From assembly GCA_902766585.1 (NCBI GenBank), contig CACXDV010000113.1:1-17354 (forward strand): a stretch of DNA of 17,354 bases. The letters are read 5' to 3'. Source of the stretch: an uncultured Ruminococcus sp. Its GTDB lineage: Bacteria > Bacillota > Clostridia > Oscillospirales > Acutalibacteraceae. A program made the translations under genes and the position numbers. Under the pieces are notes generated by a model. It saw nothing but the letters and a program-made list of their open reading frames with translations. It searched no databases and had not been told where the DNA came from. Positions 13,503-17,354 of this stretch are shown here, piece by piece. Within the stretch, counting starts at the first letter, position 1. Every line of letters begins with the position of its first letter.

Positions 13503-16500
13503 TTATTCATCGGCTACCTTTATTGTGAAGGTCTTTGAAGCAACATATCCTGAGATATCCTTAATAAGTACTCTTATCTGATAATCTCCTGCTGCTTTAG
13601 GAGAATATGTAATACTTGTCTTTGATGAATTACGAGTTCCGATAAGTGTCCATTTGGAATCACCGACTTTTTTACGCTCATATGTATAGAAGAAGGGTTC
13701 TGTGCCTCCGCTTGTCTTTGCGGTTACAACAACATTTCCATTTACAGGAATTCCCCATGCACTTATTACCGATTCATTTTTAAGGAGTGTGCCGGTAACA
13801 TTTATATTAAATGATTTTGTCTTAACAGTACCGTTCGCATCCTTAACTATAACACGAGCCTTGTATGTACCGCTTAATTTTGTATTAAAGCTTGCGGTTT
13901 CTGCTGTACCATTTTTCTCACCAATCGTATACCAGGTGTTTTTGTTAGGCTTCATATACTGATAGGTATAGCTGTAAGGAGCTTTTCCTAAATAACCACA
14001 GCCGGACAATACTATTTTAGTACCACAGCTTGCATAAATATTGTTTATACTTGATGTATTTTCAAGCTCTGTCGGATCAATAGCATCTACATAAAGCTTA
14101 GATGAAACCGTTGTTCCGCTGCTATCCTTAACGCTTATAAGAAGCTCATATCTACCTGTCTTTGACGGCTTAAACTTAGCTGTATCCGCATCACCGAATT
14201 TTGTACCTATTACCTTCCATGTGCTTGAACCTGAAGCTCTGTGCATAAAAGCATATTTATACGGTGCCGAGCCTCCTACTGCCAATCCGTAAAGGGTAAT
14301 GGTTTCGCCGATATTAAATTCATGTGTGGACGGATAAGAAATATTAATGAGTTTTTCCTGAACCTGATTTTCGGTCACTGTAAGATCCATACTTACAGAA
14401 CTGATCGTATTATTGCTGTCAGCAGCTACAACACTGATGATATACTTTCCGGGTTCTGTCGGAGCAACAACTGCCTGATTTGTAGCTGCATCAACATTAA
14501 CAGGTGTCCATACCTCAGCATCCTCATCACTATAGCTAACTTTATAAGTGAAAGAACCTGAACCGCCGTTTGCAGAACAGCTTACTACTGCTGATTCTCC
14601 TGCTTTTATTGTCTGTGTGTTTATTGTAGAAGTATTATTGACAGGAGCAGGCTTTTCCGCACAAGTAACAGTGATCTTCTTAGTAGAAGGATCATATGCA
14701 AATTCAAGCTTATCGCCCTCAGACATTTCCTGAACGGTTATGCTCTTTCCTCTTGAACTCATGCTTTCAAGGGTAATTGTCTTCTTCAATCCGTCAGCAT
14801 ATGCAAACTTATTGCTTTCAGACAATGACAAATACTTATCCGTTGTCTGGTTATACAAACTGCAGCTAAAGGATACATTGTTATATGCCTCATAGCTTCC
14901 TCTGTATATACCATCGCTTCCGCATTTGAGGAAGGTATCAACATTTGCCCAGCCATGCTCGTTTGATACATAATAAAGAAGTGCAATAGTATCCTTGCCA
15001 TTTGGATCATAATCGAAATTCTTTACTGTAAATTTGCCGTTATCGGTTCCGCTGATATAGAATCCATTGAACTGATATTTAGAAAGTGAAATATCGACCG
15101 TTTGTTTGGAATTGCTGCCTGCATTGAAAATAATATTCTGATATTCACTGCCGTCTTTAAACTGAACTGCATAAACATCTTCATTGTAGGAATTAGCTCC
15201 TACCTTTTCAAGCTTTGTACCCGGCCATGTGGCATTTGATGAAGATCCGGTCCATGCATAAGCATATACCTTATCCCATTTCTTATTATTTACAAAATAA
15301 TATGTACCGTTTACAGAGTGATATGATACATCTCCAGTATATTTTGAAAGATCCTCGATCAGCTTCTCAAAATGCTCAATTACTGCCGTATCAACAGAAG
15401 CAGATTCGCTGTAACGGTAATAATACTTTTTAAGTGCCTGATAACTGTCATATGATGCATATTTGTATTTATTTGTAAGAATATAATATACCTTTGACAA
15501 TTCCTCAACAGGATCTGTCATTGTGCCTGTCATAACAACATCTTCAACAGGTTTGAGTACGGGGCTTGCATCTGTTCTGTAACCCTCCATTACATAGCTG
15601 TAGAGAGGATATATCTTTTCTTTAGTAATATTTGCGCCATAGAATACTATTCTGTTCTCATATACTTCAACATAATAGCCCTGTGAATTAAATCCCTTAC
15701 CGCCGTTTCTTTCAAGTCCGGTATCAGAGGAATTAGGCATCGTTGAACCTGCAAGCGAAGGCGTATGGATCATATATGCTGCTGTTCCGTTTTCATCAGA
15801 ATAGTTATAATCCATTACAAAGTCTTCATGCGTATGACCTGAAAGGAATACAATATTAGGATATTTTGTTAAAATTTCCTTGAATTTTTTGGTTGATGAA
15901 TAATTCTGATTCAACATTCCGCCATAATACGGCTTGCTCATTCTGTCACCTGCGCCAAAGCCCTTTATCGGCGAGTGCTGAATCAAGAAAATATTTCTTG
16001 TGCTTTTATATTTTTCGATAAGATTTGTTACCCATGAGATCTGCTCGTCTGAAAACTCATCATGGCTGTATGGTGACTTATCAAGTTCAAGAGCCATAAA
16101 GATAAAGATATCACCGGTTTTCTTTTCTTCCATGTAGAAGTAAGGCTTATTGCTATTGGAACCGTCAGTTCCCGAACCCTTGATAAAGGATTTCAGACCG
16201 GATTCTACGCCCTGGCGCATATCATGGTTTCCGTCTGATTCCCAGACAGGATTTACATATGAACTTTTGCTGAGAACCTTTGCATATGCATCCCATTCCT
16301 TGTCCGGACCTGAATCATTTGTAACACAGTCGCCTGAAACAACGATATAATCCGTACCCATTTTATTGCTGTAATTCAGAGCCTGCTTAAAGTTCGTTTC
16401 AGCATTTACATACCAAAGACTGCCCTTGTCGATATGAATATCAGAATATGTGCTGAAGGAATAAAGATACTTTCCGCTGTCATAGCTTAAACGCTTATTC

Positions 16501-17354
16501 ATTGGAATATTGAATACGGAATATGCCTCTTCCGTATACAGTGAATCTGTTGTTGCGATTATTTTTGTTGCATTTGCGGGTATAACAGTATGGTAGCCCA
16601 TTTTAACTGTTTTGGTTTCACCGGAGCTCATTTTTAATTCAGCGATAGGATAATAGCCATCAAGCGCTTTTCCATCATCTGCCCAGTAAATCTTATAGGT
16701 TCCGCTCTTGGATGCATGCAGTGAGATAGTTCCTTCTGCATAGCCAGCTTCGGAAGATGAATTTCCGCTGAAATCATAAGTCAGCTCGCCATTATAAACA
16801 GGGTAATATGTTCTGGTTCCGAGAAGAGAATATGAGGATTTTACATATGCTGATCCATTTGTATCCTCATGGATCATAATAACATTTATATAATAATCGG
16901 GATCGGGAACTACTACGCTGCAAAGACAAAGCAATGCATAATCCGTTCCGTTAGTAGTAGTTTGTTTGCCCAGATATGCAAGAGGAACACAGCTTGAACC
17001 ACTTAAACCTTCATATATTTTATTAAACGGCTTCTCAACCTCTTCAGGAAGAGTACAGCGCGAGCCCTGGACTACAGCAGCTCCTCCCGGATTCGGTTCC
17101 TCAGGCAATACTACAGTATGATTTTCAGCATAATCATTCAGATCAAAATCTCTTACACTACTGATCGTGCAATTATCCTGCGGATCCTGATAAACAGTAA
17201 CATTTTTTAATTGACCGTTCTGTCGGCAGATATAATCAAAATTATAGCCGGCAACAGTCTGCATACTATAACAAGCAAGAGGAACAAGCTCATCTCCCGA
17301 ATAAGAAGCTGCAGCCTTTTCAAATGCAAGCTTGTAATCGGATGGTATAGATTC
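13503..17354 (-). CDS. Giant exported calcineurin-like phosphoesterase with starch-binding-like and Ig-like modules (5' partial)
   Basis: The reading frame stays open from the stop at 13503 to the window edge, giving 1283 visible residues. The ATG at 17264 is internal, because codons upstream of it encode a copy of a domain repeated next. Numbering from the first visible residue: tandem cystatin-like-looking domains (1-75 and 101-180, both with VPLA and a QT...Y...C pattern), an Ig-like segment (about 205-285), a metallophosphoesterase (295-535), a helical linker (618-674), a CBM26-like module (681-785), an unassigned beta module (786-898) and four Ig-like repeats (905-1280). Metal motifs are complete: D305-I-H307, GD342, GNH377D, H460SP and GH507TH509. 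The product is probably secreted or cell-surface, but its signal peptide is outside the window. There is no C-terminal LPxTG or dockerin. Substrate unknown; a phosphodiester or phospho-glycan is possible. Confidence 0.92.
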   Translation of the reverse strand, partial: ESIPSDYKLAFEKAAASYSGDELVPLACYSMQTVAGYNFDYICRQNGQLKNVTVYQDPQDNCTISSVRDFDLNDYAENHTVVLPEEPNPGGAAVVQGSRCTLPEEVEKPFNKIYEGLSGSSCVPLAYLGKQTTTNGTDYALLCLCSVVVPDPDYYINVIMIHEDTNGSAYVKSSYSLLGTRTYYPVYNGELTYDFSGNSSSEAGYAEGTISLHASKSGTYKIYWADDGKALDGYYPIAELKMSSGETKTVKMGYHTVIPANATKIIATTDSLYTEEAYSVFNIPMNKRLSYDSGKYLYSFSTYSDIHIDKGSLWYVNAETNFKQALNYSNKMGTDYIVVSGDCVTNDSGPDKEWDAYAKVLSKSSYVNPVWESDGNHDMRQGVESGLKSFIKGSGTDGSNSNKPYFYMEEKKTGDIFIFMALELDKSPYSHDEFSDEQISWVTNLIEKYKSTRNIFLIQHSPIKGFGAGDRMSKPYYGGMLNQNYSSTKKFKEILTKYPNIVFLSGHTHEDFVMDYNYSDENGTAAYMIHTPSLAGSTMPNSSDTGLERNGGKGFNSQGYYVEVYENRIVFYGANITKEKIYPLYSYVMEGYRTDASPVLKPVEDVVMTGTMTDPVEELSKVYYILTNKYKYASYDSYQALKKYYYRYSESASVDTAVIEHFEKLIEDLSKYTGDVSYHSVNGTYYFVNNKKWDKVYAYAWTGSSSNATWPGTKLEKVGANSYNEDVYAVQFKDGSEYQNIIFNAGSNSKQTVDISLSKYQFNGFYISGTDNGKFTVKNFDYDPNGKDTIALLYYVSNEHGWANVDTFLKCGSDGIYRGSYEAYNNVSFSCSLYNQTTDKYLSLSESNKFAYADGLKKTITLESMSSRGKSITVQEMSEGDKLEFAYDPSTKKITVTCAEKPAPVNNTSTINTQTIKAGESAVVSCSANGGSGSFTYKVSYSDEDAEVWTPVNVDAATNQAVVAPTEPGKYIISVVAADSNNTISSVSMDLTVTENQVQEKLINISYPSTHEFNIGETITLYGLAVGGSAPYKYAFMHRASGSSTWKVIGTKFGDADTAKFKPSKTGRYELLISVKDSSGTTVSSKLYVDAIDPTELENTSSINNIYASCGTKIVLSGCGYLGKAPYSYTYQYMKPNKNTWYTIGEKNGTAETASFNTKLSGTYKARVIVKDANGTVKTKSFNINVTGTLLKNESVISAWGIPVNGNVVVTAKTSGGTEPFFYTYERKKVGDSKWTLIGTRNSSKTSITYSPKAAGDYQIRVLIKDISGYVASKTFTIKVADE
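13515..14642 (-). repeat. Four tandem Ig-like repeats in the giant phosphoesterase
   Basis: Four degenerate repeats of about 90 residues occupy 14642-14364, 14357-14070, 14066-13791 and 13787-13515. Each has a GGxxP/S-F/Y-x-Y strand (GSGSFTYKV, GSAPYKYAF, GKAPYSYTY, GTEPFFYTY). Three share a W-x-x-IG-T/E motif, and all end with a G-x-Y-x-hydrophobic strand followed by V/I-x-D-x-x-G or N. They resemble triple-tyrosine/Ig-like surface modules and probably act as spacers or cell-wall adhesion units. Confidence 0.8.
15000..15317 (-). other. CBM26-like starch-binding module (domain in the giant phosphoesterase)
   Basis: Within the giant protein this stretch encodes GTYYFVNNKKWDKVYAYAW, then NATWPGTKLEKVG, then NIIFNAGSNSKQTVDISL. 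The Trp, Tyr, WPG and IIFN-G-QT-D pattern is that of family 26 starch-binding modules seen in gut Ruminococcus and Bacillus amylases. Binding of starch or glycogen is inferred from family resemblance. Confidence 0.7.

Noticed and set aside
17262..17264. ATG taken as the start of the giant phosphoesterase
   Set aside because: The frame continues open upstream with sequence homologous to the following domain, and no signal peptide follows this ATG.

Overview
The window looks like an AT-rich, low-GC Gram-positive chromosome, most likely a gut Clostridia of the Ruminococcus/Oscillospiraceae type. This is inferred from four things: a TPP-riboswitch-controlled ThiXYZ-type thiamine precursor uptake operon, a YerC/YecD (TrpR-related) regulator, Hsp33, and a very large surface protein that joins a phosphoesterase to a starch-binding-like module and repeated Ig-like domains. 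Nearly all genes have strong AGGAGG-type ribosome binding sites. The clearest promoters are sigma-A-like with 17-bp spacers. I see no tRNA, rRNA, CRISPR array, insertion sequence or phage structural gene. The species call is inference only.

Layout. (1) 68-1048 (-): Xer-like tyrosine recombinase. (2) 1153-4228 (+): promoter, TPP riboswitch with its terminator, a small thiamine-binding protein, then ABC permease, lipoprotein binding protein and ATPase, closed by a hairpin terminator. (3) 4246-5531 (+): promoter, small winged-helix-like protein and PfkB-family kinase, ending in a hairpin shared with the convergent next gene. (4) 5549-6982 (-): secreted VWA-domain lipoprotein. (5) 7103-7927 (+): unrecognised 274-residue protein whose stop codon lies inside a bidirectional terminator hairpin. 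(6) 7950-9958 (-): three overlapping genes read as YerC-like regulator, SAM methyltransferase and Hsp33. (7) 9981-11635 (-): cytoplasmic GH13 alpha-glucosidase-like enzyme with its own promoter and terminator. (8) 11660-13441 (-): ATP-grasp ligase and a membrane-anchored protein of unknown function, with promoter and terminator. (9) 13450-17354 (-): the C-terminal 1283 residues of a giant exported calcineurin-like phosphoesterase. Its reading frame is still open at the window edge, so its true start is outside.

How the genes fit together. The thiamine block is the only clear pathway. When thiamine pyrophosphate is low, a 9-base segment of the aptamer core can pair with the terminator loop and 3' arm and allow expression of a pyrimidine/thiamine uptake system. 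The rest are short independent housekeeping or accessory units. The GH13 enzyme and the surface protein with a starch-binding-like module both fit a life on dietary or host glycans, but nothing shows that they act together. I found no convincing new multi-gene defence or mobile system. The best leads are the phosphoesterase/starch-binding fusion, the ATP-grasp plus membrane-protein pair, the orphan 274-residue protein and the GH13 with an altered region I.
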